Shown here: positions 16,412 to 25,102 of the stretch, one piece after another
Numbering within the stretch: position 1 is the first letter of the stretch
Layout of the letters: each line of letters starts with the position of its first letter
DNA from: XN24 sp964413755
GTDB lineage: Bacteria > Pseudomonadota > Gammaproteobacteria > Steroidobacterales > XN24
NCBI GenBank assembly: GCA_964413755.1
Contig: CAYPTW010000011.1
Span: 1-39,496 of the forward strand
Length of the DNA stretch: 39,496 nucleotides
Direction: 5' to 3'
Notes under the pieces: model-generated
Seen by the model: only the letters and a program-made list of their open reading frames with translations
Databases searched by the model: none
Told to the model about the DNA's origin: nothing
Position numbers and translations under genes: made by a program

Positions 16412-16511
16412 NNNNNNNNNNNNNNNNNNNNNNNNNNNNNNNNNNNNNNNNNNNNNNNNNNNNNNNNNNNNNNNNNNNNNNNNNNNNNNNNNNNNNNNNN
16501 NNNNNNNNNNN
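16412..16511. other. Assembly gap 2 (100 N), probably artefactual
   Basis: One hundred N between two copies of the same 55 bases. The true molecule most likely has a single copy and no missing sequence here. Confidence 0.95.
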
Positions 16512-16566
16512 CGGACGCAAGACCTGGCTGCTGCTCGAGGTCACTTACGAAGCGCCCGGCTGACCC
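16512..16566 (+). repeat. 55-bp sequence duplicated across gap 2 (right copy)
   Basis: Right-hand copy of the greB 3' end, identical over 55 bases to 16357-16411. Not an independent gene fragment. Confidence 0.95.
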
Positions 16567-16603
16567 TCCCGCCGCCCAGGCTCCCGCCGCACCGTGCCCG
16601 GAC

Positions 16604-16660
16604 CATGACAGGGGCCCCCTCGCTTGGAATTCTTATGCCGCTCGAGGGACCCCTGTCATG
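16604..16660. repeat. Hairpin A enclosing a 29-bp core shared with hairpin B
   Basis: Outer arms CATGACAGGGG (16604-16614) and CCCCTGTCATG (16650-16660) pair perfectly; an inner stem CCCTCG/CGAGGG (16617-16622 and 16643-16648) adds six pairs. The 29 bases 16616-16644, centred on a GAATTC, recur exactly and inverted at 17204-17232 inside a hairpin with unrelated arms. Could be a structured RNA, a terminator, or the end of a small mobile cassette. Confidence 0.7.
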
Positions 16661-16817
16661 TCCCGGCCACTGCTCCACCAGGCGGATTTCGACGAGGAGC
16701 AATTGGACCTTATATGTTCAAATTGACCCAAGTGCGGCGCCTTCGGTAGTTTCGATGGGCATTGTCCCGGGCAGATGACCCAGGGGCTGCGACAAGTGAT
16801 CCGGGAGGGCGAGCGCA

Positions 16818-17057
16818 ATGGACTGGGCATTCAAACTCGAAGACTGGCTTTCTGTTCCGGCGATACCGCTCTGGGTCGTTTTGTTGATCGTGCTGGGTTG
16901 GCCCAATCTATTGAGTCGGATTCGCCATTTCAGAGAAGCCAGGCCTGGGGAGAAAATGAAGCCGGGATTGTTGCTTGCCCTCGACCTTGGTTTTGCCATC
17001 TGTCTGGTCGCGTTGGTCGCCAGTTTTATCAGGTTAGCTCCCAAGCCTCCCATCTAG
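16818..17057 (+). CDS. Small hypothetical two-helix membrane protein
   Basis: 79-aa ORF from ATG 16818 with a good ribosome-binding site (GGGAGGG, 7 bases upstream). It has two hydrophobic helices: about residues 11-29 (LSVPAIPLWVVLLIVLGWP) and about 49-70 (LLLALDLGFAICLVALVASF), joined by a basic loop LLSRIRHFREARPGEKMKPG. No family is recognised. A plausible promoter is TTGACC (16723-16728), 18 bp, TAGTTT (16747-16752). Base composition here is visibly less GC-rich than in neighbouring genes. The ORF sits between hairpins A and B, which share an inverted 29-bp core, suggesting the segment arrived or moves as a unit. It could also be a native small gene flanked by repeated terminators. Confidence 0.5.
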   Translation: MDWAFKLEDWLSVPAIPLWVVLLIVLGWPNLLSRIRHFREARPGEKMKPGLLLALDLGFAICLVALVASFIRLAPKPPI

Positions 17058-17189
17058 CCGCGCCGGGACAGGGTGCGATTCATGGAAAATCCCGTGACAG
17101 CGTTTGTACCCGGTCCCATTCCGAGCTAATCGCGGTCTCCGGGGCGGCGCTGGCCGGCGCCCGTTTTGTCTCGCGGCAGCGGGTCGGGG

Positions 17190-17243
17190 CGCGCACGGCT
17201 CGCCGAGCGGCATAAGAATTCCAAGCGAGGGGAGCCGTGCGCG
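17190..17243. repeat. Hairpin B enclosing the inverted copy of the 29-bp core
   Basis: Arms CGCGCACGGCTC (17190-17201) and GAGCCGTGCGCG (17232-17243) pair perfectly over 12 bp. The enclosed core 17204-17232 is the exact reverse complement of 16616-16644 in hairpin A, while the arms are unrelated to those of A. The hairpin ends 20 bp before a promoter-like TAAAAT and 62 bp before the acyl-CoA dehydrogenase start. Confidence 0.7.
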
Positions 17244-17262
17244 GCCCGGCCCCTCCATAGGT

Positions 17263-17268
17263 TAAAAT
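17263..17268 (+). promoter_or_regulatory. Putative -10 element (TAAAAT) for the acyl-CoA dehydrogenase
   Basis: GTTAAAATCG lies 37 bp before the start codon. It matches the shape of other candidate -10 elements in this window (TATAAT at 20648, TAGAAT at 27216 and 34799). No convincing -35 is seen. Confidence 0.4.
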
Positions 17269-17305
17269 CGAACGCTTGTTTAGCGACCGTTCCGGAGACC
17301 CCGCC

Positions 17306-18463
<1,158 letters not shown>

Positions 18464-18477
18464 GCCGGAGGCTGTTG

Positions 18478-20604
18478 ATGTACAGGCAATTCATTGCGTT
18501 GACCCTGGGGCTGACGCTGGCCGGCTGTGGGACGCCCGGTAACGGCCAAAGCGCATCGCAACCCGCCTACCCCGAGACACGCCGCGTGGATCACGTCGAC
18601 CAGTATTTCGGCGCGAGCGTCGCCGACCCGTATCGCTGGATGGAAGACCTCGGCACGGCCGAGCTGGACGCCTGGATCGAGGCGCAGAACGAGTATTCCG
18701 CGGCGTTCTTGCAGCAGCTGCCGGACTACGAGCGCATTCGCGCGCGCCTGGACGTGTTGTGGCGTACCGAGCGGCTCACCACGCCGCGCGTGCACGACGG
18801 CAAGTACTTCTTCGAGTACAACGACGGCACCGCCACCCTCAGCCGACTCATGATGAGCGACGGCATGGCGGGCGAGTGGCGCGTGTTGCTCGACCCCGCC
18901 ACGCTCTCGGAGGACGGCACCACCCTGCTCGCACGCTGGAACGTGAGCCGCGATGCGCAGTACGTCGCCTGGGCCGCCACCGTGGGCGGTTCCGACTGGA
19001 CCAGCTGGCGCATCCGCAGCGTGGCAACCGGCGCGGACCTGCCCGAGGTGCTGGAAGGGACGAAGTTCACCTCCGCCGCCTGGCGCCATGACAACACAGG
19101 CTTCTATTACGCCCGCTACCCGAAGAACGCGGCCGGCGAGTGGGACGACCGCAAGCAGGCCGAGATCTGGTTCCATGCCGTCGGCACGCCGCAGTCGCAA
19201 GACGTGCATGTCTACTCGGTGACCGACCACCCGACGCGCACGCCGTTCGCGCTGATGTCCTCGGACGGCCGCCACCTGGTGCTGATCATCTACGAGAACA
19301 ACCGCAGCAACGGCCTCTACCTGCTGCCGCTGGATACGCCCGGCGCCGAGGTCATCCGCCTGGTGGACAGCTGGGACGGCGTGTCAGCCTACCTCGGCAC
19401 CGTCGGCGACACCGTTTACGTGCATACCGACATCGACGCGCCGAAGGGCCGCGTGGTGGCGATCGACATGGCCGACCCGGCGCCCGCCGGCTGGCGCGAT
19501 GTCGTGCCCGAATCCGCGCTGCCGATCGAGGGCGTGTCGATCGTCGGCGAACGCATCGTGGTGCACTACCTGGAGGACGCCAAGAGCCGCGTCGACCTGT
19601 TCGCGCTGGACGGCAGCGGGCGCGAGACCCTGGCCTTGCCGGGCATCGGCAAAGTCTCCGGCTTCGTCGGCTCGCCGGCCTCCACCGAGACCTTCTTCGC
19701 CTTCGAGAGCTTCAGCAATCCGGGCACGGTATTCAATTTCCGCCCGGACACCGCGGCGGTCACCACTTTCCACCAGAAGGCGACCGCGCTCGATACCGGC
19801 GCGCTGGAGACGCAGCAGGTCTTCTACACCAGCAAGGACGGCACCCGCGTGCCGATGTTCATCGTGCATCGCCAGGGCATCGAGCTCGACGGCGCCAACC
19901 CGACCATGCTGTACGGCTATGGCGGCTTCAACCAGTCCATGCTGCCGGGCTGGGACCTGCGCCTGCTGGGCTGGCTGGACCTGGGCGGCGTGCTGGCCAT
20001 TGCCAACCTGCGCGGCGGCGGCGAGTACGGCGCCGACTGGCACGCAGCCGGCGCGCGCGAACGCAAGCAGAACACCTTCGACGACTTCATTGCCGCGGCG
20101 GAGTGGCTCATCGCCGAGCGTTGGACCTCGCCGCAGAAACTGGCCATCTACGGCCGCAGCAACGGCGGCCTGCTGGTGGGCGCGGTCGAACTGCAACGAC
20201 CGGACCTGTTCGCCGCGGCCGGACCCGCGGTCGGCGTGCTCGACATGCTGCGCTACCACACCCCCAGCGCCAATGCGCGCGCCTGGGCGGGCGACTTCGG
20301 GCTGTCCGAGATCGAGTCCGATTTCCGCGTCCAGCTCAGCTACTCGCCGGTGCACAACACCGTGCCCGGCACCTGCTATCCCGCCACCATCATCCACACC
20401 GGAAAGTTCGACGACCGCGTGGTGCCGTGGCACAGCTACAAGTTCGCCGCCGCCCTGCAGTATGCCCAGGGCTGCGACCAGCCGGTGCTGTTGCGCACCG
20501 AGACGCGGGCGGGCCATGCCGCCGGCGGCGCCAAGCCGCGCCACATGCTGATCGACGAGTTTGCGGAGCTGTATTCCTTCTTCGCCCACGCGCTCGGCAT
20601 GTGA
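18478..20604 (+). CDS. Prolyl oligopeptidase family lipoprotein (S9A)
   Basis: Serine peptidase of family S9A, 708 aa, cleaving after proline in short peptides. An N-terminal lipoprotein signal peptide (LTLGLTLAGC lipobox, Cys about 20) sends it to the envelope. The mature protein starts with the family motif DPYRWMEDL, passes through a beta-propeller (about 85-430) and ends with the alpha/beta-hydrolase domain: Ser561 in YGRSNGGLLVG, Asp645/646 in GKFDDRVVPWHS and His680 in RAGHAAGG. MLYGYGGFNQSM and NLRGGGEYG are also typical. RAGHAAGG has Ala where relatives usually have Gly, which is minor. ATG 18478 is preceded by CCGGAGG. It follows the acyl-CoA dehydrogenase at 14 bp. Confidence 0.94.
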   Translation: MYRQFIALTLGLTLAGCGTPGNGQSASQPAYPETRRVDHVDQYFGASVADPYRWMEDLGTAELDAWIEAQNEYSAAFLQQLPDYERIRARLDVLWRTERLTTPRVHDGKYFFEYNDGTATLSRLMMSDGMAGEWRVLLDPATLSEDGTTLLARWNVSRDAQYVAWAATVGGSDWTSWRIRSVATGADLPEVLEGTKFTSAAWRHDNTGFYYARYPKNAAGEWDDRKQAEIWFHAVGTPQSQDVHVYSVTDHPTRTPFALMSSDGRHLVLIIYENNRSNGLYLLPLDTPGAEVIRLVDSWDGVSAYLGTVGDTVYVHTDIDAPKGRVVAIDMADPAPAGWRDVVPESALPIEGVSIVGERIVVHYLEDAKSRVDLFALDGSGRETLALPGIGKVSGFVGSPASTETFFAFESFSNPGTVFNFRPDTAAVTTFHQKATALDTGALETQQVFYTSKDGTRVPMFIVHRQGIELDGANPTMLYGYGGFNQSMLPGWDLRLLGWLDLGGVLAIANLRGGGEYGADWHAAGARERKQNTFDDFIAAAEWLIAERWTSPQKLAIYGRSNGGLLVGAVELQRPDLFAAAGPAVGVLDMLRYHTPSANARAWAGDFGLSEIESDFRVQLSYSPVHNTVPGTCYPATIIHTGKFDDRVVPWHSYKFAAALQYAQGCDQPVLLRTETRAGHAAGGAKPRHMLIDEFAELYSFFAHALGM

Positions 20605-20647
20605 TCCTGCGGGGGGCGGCCGCCGCATGAGCGCCGCCCCCAGCCCT

Positions 20648-20653
20648 TATAAT
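20648..20653 (+). promoter_or_regulatory. Consensus -10 hexamer (TATAAT) just upstream of a start codon
   Basis: TATAAT ends six bases before ATG 20660, a spacing that would place the transcription start on the start codon itself. No clear -35 is seen. Either the transcript is leaderless, or the match is chance and translation starts at ATG 20627. Confidence 0.35.
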
Positions 20654-20659
20654 GCCGGC

Positions 20660-22807
20660 ATGACTGCCGAGTCCGGGCTGCTGGTCCCCGGGAAAAACTG
20701 CTGGCGCAAGGAACACGCGGATCGCGTCGCGTTCCTGGTCGACGGCGCCGAATATTTCGCCGCGGTGCGTGCCGCCGCGGCACGGGCCGAGCGCTCGATC
20801 TACATCCTTGCCTGGGACATCGACAGCCGCATGCGGCTCGTGCCGGAGGGCGCCGACGACGGCCTGCCGGAACCGCTGGGGGACTTTCTCGATGCGCTGG
20901 CGCAGCGCCGGCGCTCACTGCATATCCACATTCTCAACTGGGACTTCGCGATGCTGTACGCACCGGATCGCGAAGTCCTGCCGAGCTACAAGCTCGGCTG
21001 GCGCTCGCATCGCCGCGTGCACTTCGAGCTCGACGGCTGCCACCCCGTGGGCGCCTCGCATCACCAGAAGGTGGTGGTGGTGGACGACGCCGTCGCCTTC
21101 GTCGGCGGGCTGGACCTGACGCACTGCCGCTGGGACACGCCGGCACACCGGGCCGACGACCCGCACCGGCGGCATCCCTCGGGCGATCCCTGCCCGCCCT
21201 TTCACGACGTGCAGATGGCGGTCGACGGCCAGGCGGCCGCCGCACTGGGCGAGCTGGTGCGGGAGCGCTGGCGCCGCGCCACGGGCAAGAAGCTCAAGCC
21301 GCCGCGGGTGAAACGCGCGCCGGACCGCTGGCCGGGCACGCTGGCGCCCGATGTCGAGGACGTCGAGGTGGCCATCGCGCGCACCGAGCCGAAATACGAG
21401 GACTGGGACGAGGTGCAGGAAATCAAGCAACTGCACCTCGATGCCATCGCCGCCACGCGCAAGCAGCTGTACCTGGAGAACCAGTACTTCAGCGCGGCCT
21501 CGCTGGCGGATGCCATGGCGCAGCGCCTGGCGGAGCCGGAGGGACCGGAGATCGCACTGGTGACGCGCAGCGACGACAACAGCTGGCTGGAGGAATTCAC
21601 CATCGGCGTGATGCGCGCGCGCCTGCACCGCCAGCTCCGCGAGGCAGCGCCGGAAGATCGCTACTGCACCTACTATCCGGACCTCGGGCGCAGCGGCGAC
21701 GGCTACCTGAACGTCCATGCCAAGGTGCTGGTGATGGACGACGACCTCCTCAGCATCGGCTCCGCCAACCTGAACAACCGCTCCATGGGTTTCGACACCG
21801 AGTGCAACCTCGCCATCGAGTCCGGCGGTGAAGAGCGCATCCGGCGCGCCATCCGCGGGCTGCGCCATCGCCTCCTCGCGGAGCATCTCGACACCTCGGC
21901 AGACGAGGTCGCGCGGACGGAGCGGGACACCGACTCCCTGCTGCGCACCATCAGCACCCTCGGCGGCGAGGGGCGCACGCTGGCGCACCTGGAGCCCGAG
22001 CTGTCCGACAGCGTGGACGCGGTCATCCCGGAAGGTCACATCATCGATCCAGAAATGCCGATCGAGCCCGCCAAGCTGGCGGCCCGGCTGCTGCCTGCCG
22101 AAACCAAGGCCTCCAACGTCGGGCGCATGCTGATCATGGGCGGCCTGCTGGCGCTGTTCATCGCCCTCGCCGCCGCCTGGCGCTGGACCGAGCTCGGGGA
22201 ATGGCTGGCGCCGTCGAAGCTCGCCGGCCTGGTAGAGACCATCAAGACCATGCCCGCCGCGCCGCTGGTGGTGGTCGGCGCCTTCGTGCTGGGCACGCTG
22301 CTGGTGGTCCCGGTGACGCTGATGATCGCGGTCGTGGTGCTGGTGTTCGGGCCGGTCGAGGGGGCGATTTACGCCGCCGCCGGCTCGCTGCTCGGCGCAG
22401 GGGTGACGTATTGGATCGGACAGGCGGTCGGTCGCGGCGCCGTGCGGCGCATCGCCGGTTCGCGGCTGGACCGCCTCAGCCGGGCGCTGGGCAAGCGCGG
22501 CGTGCTGGCGGTGACCACGGTGCGCGTGCTCCCGGTAGCGCCGTTCACCATCATCAACCTGGTCGCCGGCGCGACACACATCAGCCTACGCGACTACCTG
22601 CTCGGCACAATCCTTGGCATGGGCCCGGGCATCATCGCCATCGCACTGTTCATCGATCGCATACTCGCCACCCTGCGCAATCCCGAGCCCGGCACGCTGG
22701 GATTGCTCACCATGGTGGTGGTGCTCATCGTTGCCGGCATGGCATGGCTGCGCCGCTCCCTGCGCCGCAGGCATACTGGCAAGCGAGGCTCGGGATCGGC
22801 GAGCTGA
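20660..22807 (+). CDS. Phospholipase D-type / VTT (TVP38/DedA-like) fusion protein
   Basis: 715-aa membrane protein combining two modules. Residues about 15-430 are a phospholipase D fold with two HxKxxxxD motifs: His135-Lys137-Asp142 (SHQKVVVVDD) and His353-Lys355-Asp360 (VHAKVLVMDD), each followed by the usual GG/GSANLNNRS segment. After a linker and a hydrophobic helix (about 490-515), residues about 530-690 form a VTT/SNARE-associated domain with FGPVEGAIYAAAGSLLGAGVTYWIG and RVLPVAPFTIINLVAGAT. Known: PLD enzymes of this type make or turn over phospholipids such as cardiolipin, and VTT proteins move lipids between leaflets. Inferred: coupled lipid remodelling and transport. The start is ATG 20660 or ATG 20627 (11 residues longer). 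The next gene overlaps its 3' end. Confidence 0.9.
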   Translation: MTAESGLLVPGKNCWRKEHADRVAFLVDGAEYFAAVRAAAARAERSIYILAWDIDSRMRLVPEGADDGLPEPLGDFLDALAQRRRSLHIHILNWDFAMLYAPDREVLPSYKLGWRSHRRVHFELDGCHPVGASHHQKVVVVDDAVAFVGGLDLTHCRWDTPAHRADDPHRRHPSGDPCPPFHDVQMAVDGQAAAALGELVRERWRRATGKKLKPPRVKRAPDRWPGTLAPDVEDVEVAIARTEPKYEDWDEVQEIKQLHLDAIAATRKQLYLENQYFSAASLADAMAQRLAEPEGPEIALVTRSDDNSWLEEFTIGVMRARLHRQLREAAPEDRYCTYYPDLGRSGDGYLNVHAKVLVMDDDLLSIGSANLNNRSMGFDTECNLAIESGGEERIRRAIRGLRHRLLAEHLDTSADEVARTERDTDSLLRTISTLGGEGRTLAHLEPELSDSVDAVIPEGHIIDPEMPIEPAKLAARLLPAETKASNVGRMLIMGGLLALFIALAAAWRWTELGEWLAPSKLAGLVETIKTMPAAPLVVVGAFVLGTLLVVPVTLMIAVVVLVFGPVEGAIYAAAGSLLGAGVTYWIGQAVGRGAVRRIAGSRLDRLSRALGKRGVLAVTTVRVLPVAPFTIINLVAGATHISLRDYLLGTILGMGPGIIAIALFIDRILATLRNPEPGTLGLLTMVVVLIVAGMAWLRRSLRRRHTGKRGSGSAS

Positions 22808-23511
22808 GCGACAAGCGCAGCCTGCGGCTGGCTACCTACAACGTCCACAGCGGCGTCGGCCGCGACGGACGCCGCGATCCCGCGCGTATCGCCGCGGTGA
22901 TCCGCGAGCTCGGCGCCGACGTGGTGGCGCTGCAGGAGGTGGAGTCCCACCACGGCGATCTCGAGGTGCTGGAGCTCCTGTCTGAGCGTACCGGTATGCG
23001 CGCGCTGGCCGGCCCGACCATGCTGCGCCCGGTCGGCAACTACGGTAACGCGCTGCTGACGCGGTTGCCGGTACTCGAACTGCAACGACTCGACCTGAGC
23101 GTGCCAGGCCGGGAGCCGCGCGGCGCGCTGGACGCGACGCTCGCGGCCAGGGGGGCAACGCTGCGGGTCATCGCGACGCACCTGGGATTGCGCCCGGCCG
23201 AGCGGCGGCAGCAGATACAAACATTGCTGTCAGCGATCGATCCGGGCATCCCCGGTCCGACCGTGCTGATGGGCGACCTCAACGAGTGGTTCATGTGGGG
23301 CCGTCCCCTGCGGCGCCTGCATGCACATTTTGGTGAAACCCCGGCGCCGCGCACCTTCCCGGCGCATCGACCGCTGTTCGCGCTCGACCGTATATGGGTC
23401 AAGCCGCTGCGCTGCCTGCAGCATATCGCTGTCCACGACAGCCCGCTGGCCCGCGAGGCATCGGACCACCTGCCGCTGCTGGCGCAGCTGGGCCTGTCGC
23501 ATGGTGCTTGA
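22744..23511 (+). CDS. Endonuclease/exonuclease/phosphatase (EEP) family protein
   Basis: Metal-dependent hydrolase of the EEP superfamily, about 255 aa. Core motifs are present: RLATYNVHSG (Asn ligand), DVVALQEVES (metal-binding Glu), IATHLGL, MGDLNEW and the terminal ASDHLPLLAQL (catalytic Asp-His). The substrate could be nucleic acid or a phospholipid/phosphoester; the PLD-VTT gene directly upstream, which it overlaps, makes a lipid-linked role worth considering. The start is ambiguous: ATG 22744 gives a 64-base overlap, while the conserved part begins near 22813, and a non-standard CTG at 22804 would overlap the upstream stop as CTGA. There is no standard start codon between. PLD/EEP adjacency of this sort is common in proteobacteria. 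Confidence 0.85.
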   Translation: MAAPLPAPQAYWQARLGIGELSDKRSLRLATYNVHSGVGRDGRRDPARIAAVIRELGADVVALQEVESHHGDLEVLELLSERTGMRALAGPTMLRPVGNYGNALLTRLPVLELQRLDLSVPGREPRGALDATLAARGATLRVIATHLGLRPAERRQQIQTLLSAIDPGIPGPTVLMGDLNEWFMWGRPLRRLHAHFGETPAPRTFPAHRPLFALDRIWVKPLRCLQHIAVHDSPLAREASDHLPLLAQLGLSHGA

Positions 23512-23549
23512 TGCCGTCAAGCCCCGCGCATGTGCGACGTATATGGCGA

Positions 23550-23579
23550 TTGACGACCAAAATATGCAGTCGTTACCAT
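23550..23579 (+). promoter_or_regulatory. Candidate sigma-70 promoter for the cysteine-rich protein gene
   Basis: TTGACG (23550-23555), 18-bp spacer, TACCAT (23574-23579), 48 bp before ATG 23628. The -35 matches 5 of 6 and the -10 4 of 6. Confidence 0.35.
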
Positions 23580-23627
23580 CGCGTCGGACCGCGGAGTTTT
23601 CACCATCGGCTCAAGGTAAGGGCAACC

Positions 23628-24341
23628 ATGTCATCTGACTTGACTGCTCCTGCAGCCGCCGCATGCAGGGCGATGCTGCATGTGTTTATCGCCGTTACGC
23701 TACTGTCAGGCATTACGGGCCTGGCCGCGGCCGCGGATGAACCGGGCAACCCCGCTTACTCGATCGCGATGAGTATCGCCTTGGATGGCGAGATTATCGG
23801 TATGCCCACGTTAGTCATGCAGAGCGGGTCCGCCGGGACGGCTACCATCGCGGGCAGGTATTCCCTTCACACAGTCGTCCTCACTGAGGATGCCCGTTAC
23901 GGCACTGACCCACCCGGGGACTTGTCGCTCGAGCTCGAGCTACTGCTTCCCGTGAATGGTCGATGGACGCGTATTGCGGCGCCGGGGCTTCGTCTTTTCC
24001 TCGGCAACACGGCCACGGTACAGCTGGATATCAGTGCACAATCGGTACCGTCACCGACCGGCGCCCTTTACGCCAAGACACTTGAGATTGCATTGGTCGC
24101 GATGAAGTCAGAACGAGCTTTCCCAGTGCAACAGGAGAATATCTGCTCCTCCCCGCCCCGAGAGGGCGACGCGGTCTCCCCCGAGCCCGAGGCGCGGGCG
24201 CCTGCAGGCCAACCCGGCGCCATGGCGGAGGACCAGGTCTGCTGTAAGGCCGGCCTGTGCACGTGCTGCTGGGCGGGTAGCGGGGGCTGCTGCTACGACG
24301 GGATAAATTGCCCCTCGGGTTGCTGCGTTATCACTCCCTGA
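23628..24341 (+). CDS. Secreted hypothetical protein with cysteine-rich C-terminal tail
   Basis: 237-aa protein of unknown function. ATG 23628 follows AAGGTAAGG. A signal peptide is apparent (MLHVFIAVTLLSGITGLAAA, preceded by a 15-residue N-region), so the protein is exported. Residues about 45-165 look like an all-beta domain (YSIAMSIALDGEIIGMPTLV, LSLELELLLPVNGRWTRIA). A Pro/Ala/Glu-rich linker (about 175-200) leads to the tail, residues 205-233, where 10 of 29 residues are Cys, mostly as CC pairs in a ladder (CC...C.CC...CC...C...CC). Such a tail could be disulfide-knitted in the periplasm, bind metal, or be processed as a peptide. Codon use is less GC-biased than in its neighbours. No maturation genes lie nearby. 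Its stop overlaps the convergent glucokinase gene by 11 bases. Confidence 0.8.
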   Translation: MSSDLTAPAAAACRAMLHVFIAVTLLSGITGLAAAADEPGNPAYSIAMSIALDGEIIGMPTLVMQSGSAGTATIAGRYSLHTVVLTEDARYGTDPPGDLSLELELLLPVNGRWTRIAAPGLRLFLGNTATVQLDISAQSVPSPTGALYAKTLEIALVAMKSERAFPVQQENICSSPPREGDAVSPEPEARAPAGQPGAMAEDQVCCKAGLCTCCWAGSGGCCYDGINCPSGCCVITP

Positions 24342-25092
24342 CTGCCAAGACGTCGGCCGCTGCCTCTTGCGCGGCCAGCGCGGCGCCGACGATCCCCGCG
24401 TCGTTGCCCAGCGCGGCCGGCACCACGCGCGTCTGGCACTTCAACAGGGGGAGGAACTTGTCCGACTTGCGGCTCACGCCGCCGCCGATGATGAAGAGGT
24501 CGGGCCACACCAGCTGTTCCAGCGCGACCAGCACCTGGGACACTCGCGCGGCCCACTTGGTCCACGACAGGTGATTGTTCTTGCGCGCCTGGGCCGAGGC
24601 GCGATGCTCGGCCTCGTCGCCACGGATCTCCATGTGGCCGAACTCCGTGTTCGGCACCAGCCGGCCGTCCAGGAACACCGCGCTGCCGATCCCCGTGCCG
24701 AGAGTGAGCATGATCACCGTGCCGGGCACGTCGCGTCCGGCGCCGAAGCGCATCTCAGCCAGCCCGGCGGCGTCGGCGTCGTTGAGCACGGTCACCCGCG
24801 CACCCAAGGCAACTGAGAACACGCCCTGGATATCGCAGCCCACCCACTCGGGATCGATGTTGGCGGCGGTGTACGCCACGCCCTGCTTGATCACTGCAGG
24901 CACCGCCACGCCGACATGCTCGGACGGGTCGAACTGCCGCGCCACCTCGGCCACCGCGGCAGCCACTGCCGCCGGCGTGGCGGGCTGCGGCGTCAGCATC
25001 TTGTGCCGCTCCGTCAGCAGGCGCCCGCTGGGCAGGTCCACCGGGGCACCCTTGATACCGGAGCCGCCCACGTCGATGCCGAGAATACTCAT
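24331..25092 (-). CDS. ppgK: Polyphosphate glucokinase (ROK family)
   Basis: Phosphorylates glucose using inorganic polyphosphate (often also ATP), cytosolic. The protein is 253 aa, normal for this group. It opens with the phosphate-binding loop ILGIDVGGSGIKGAPVDL. Further motifs are VTVLNDADAAGLAEMRFGAG (catalytic Asp), VIMLTLGTGIGSAVFLDG and LVPNTEFGHMEIRG (the NTEFGH segment typical of PPGKs; ROK kinases with the Cys-rich zinc motif lack it, and so does this protein). ATG 25092 lies 10 bp after the helicase gene's stop, so the two are probably one transcript. Confidence 0.92.
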   Translation of the reverse strand: MSILGIDVGGSGIKGAPVDLPSGRLLTERHKMLTPQPATPAAVAAAVAEVARQFDPSEHVGVAVPAVIKQGVAYTAANIDPEWVGCDIQGVFSVALGARVTVLNDADAAGLAEMRFGAGRDVPGTVIMLTLGTGIGSAVFLDGRLVPNTEFGHMEIRGDEAEHRASAQARKNNHLSWTKWAARVSQVLVALEQLVWPDLFIIGGGVSRKSDKFLPLLKCQTRVVPAALGNDAGIVGAALAAQEAAADVLAVRE

Positions 25093-25102
25093 AGTGTCTT
25101 CC

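Noticed and set aside
16512..16563. Apparent second greB fragment after gap 2 (gene remnant)
   Set aside because: Identical to the greB end over exactly 55 bp and abutting the N run, so it is an assembly overlap and not a duplicated pseudogene.
16658..16726. 22-codon ORF beginning inside hairpin A
   Set aside because: Too short, no family, and its start lies in the stem; could be a leader peptide but nothing supports translation.
16775..17215. 146-codon plus-strand frame overlapping the 79-aa ORF
   Set aside because: No ribosome-binding site and no structure in the translation; the shorter ORF in the other frame has both.
16616..17232. Integron attC or Xer pdif sites flanking the small ORF
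   Set aside because: No RYYYAAC/GTTRRRY core sites and no XerC/XerD-like 11-6-11 arrangement; no recombinase gene nearby.
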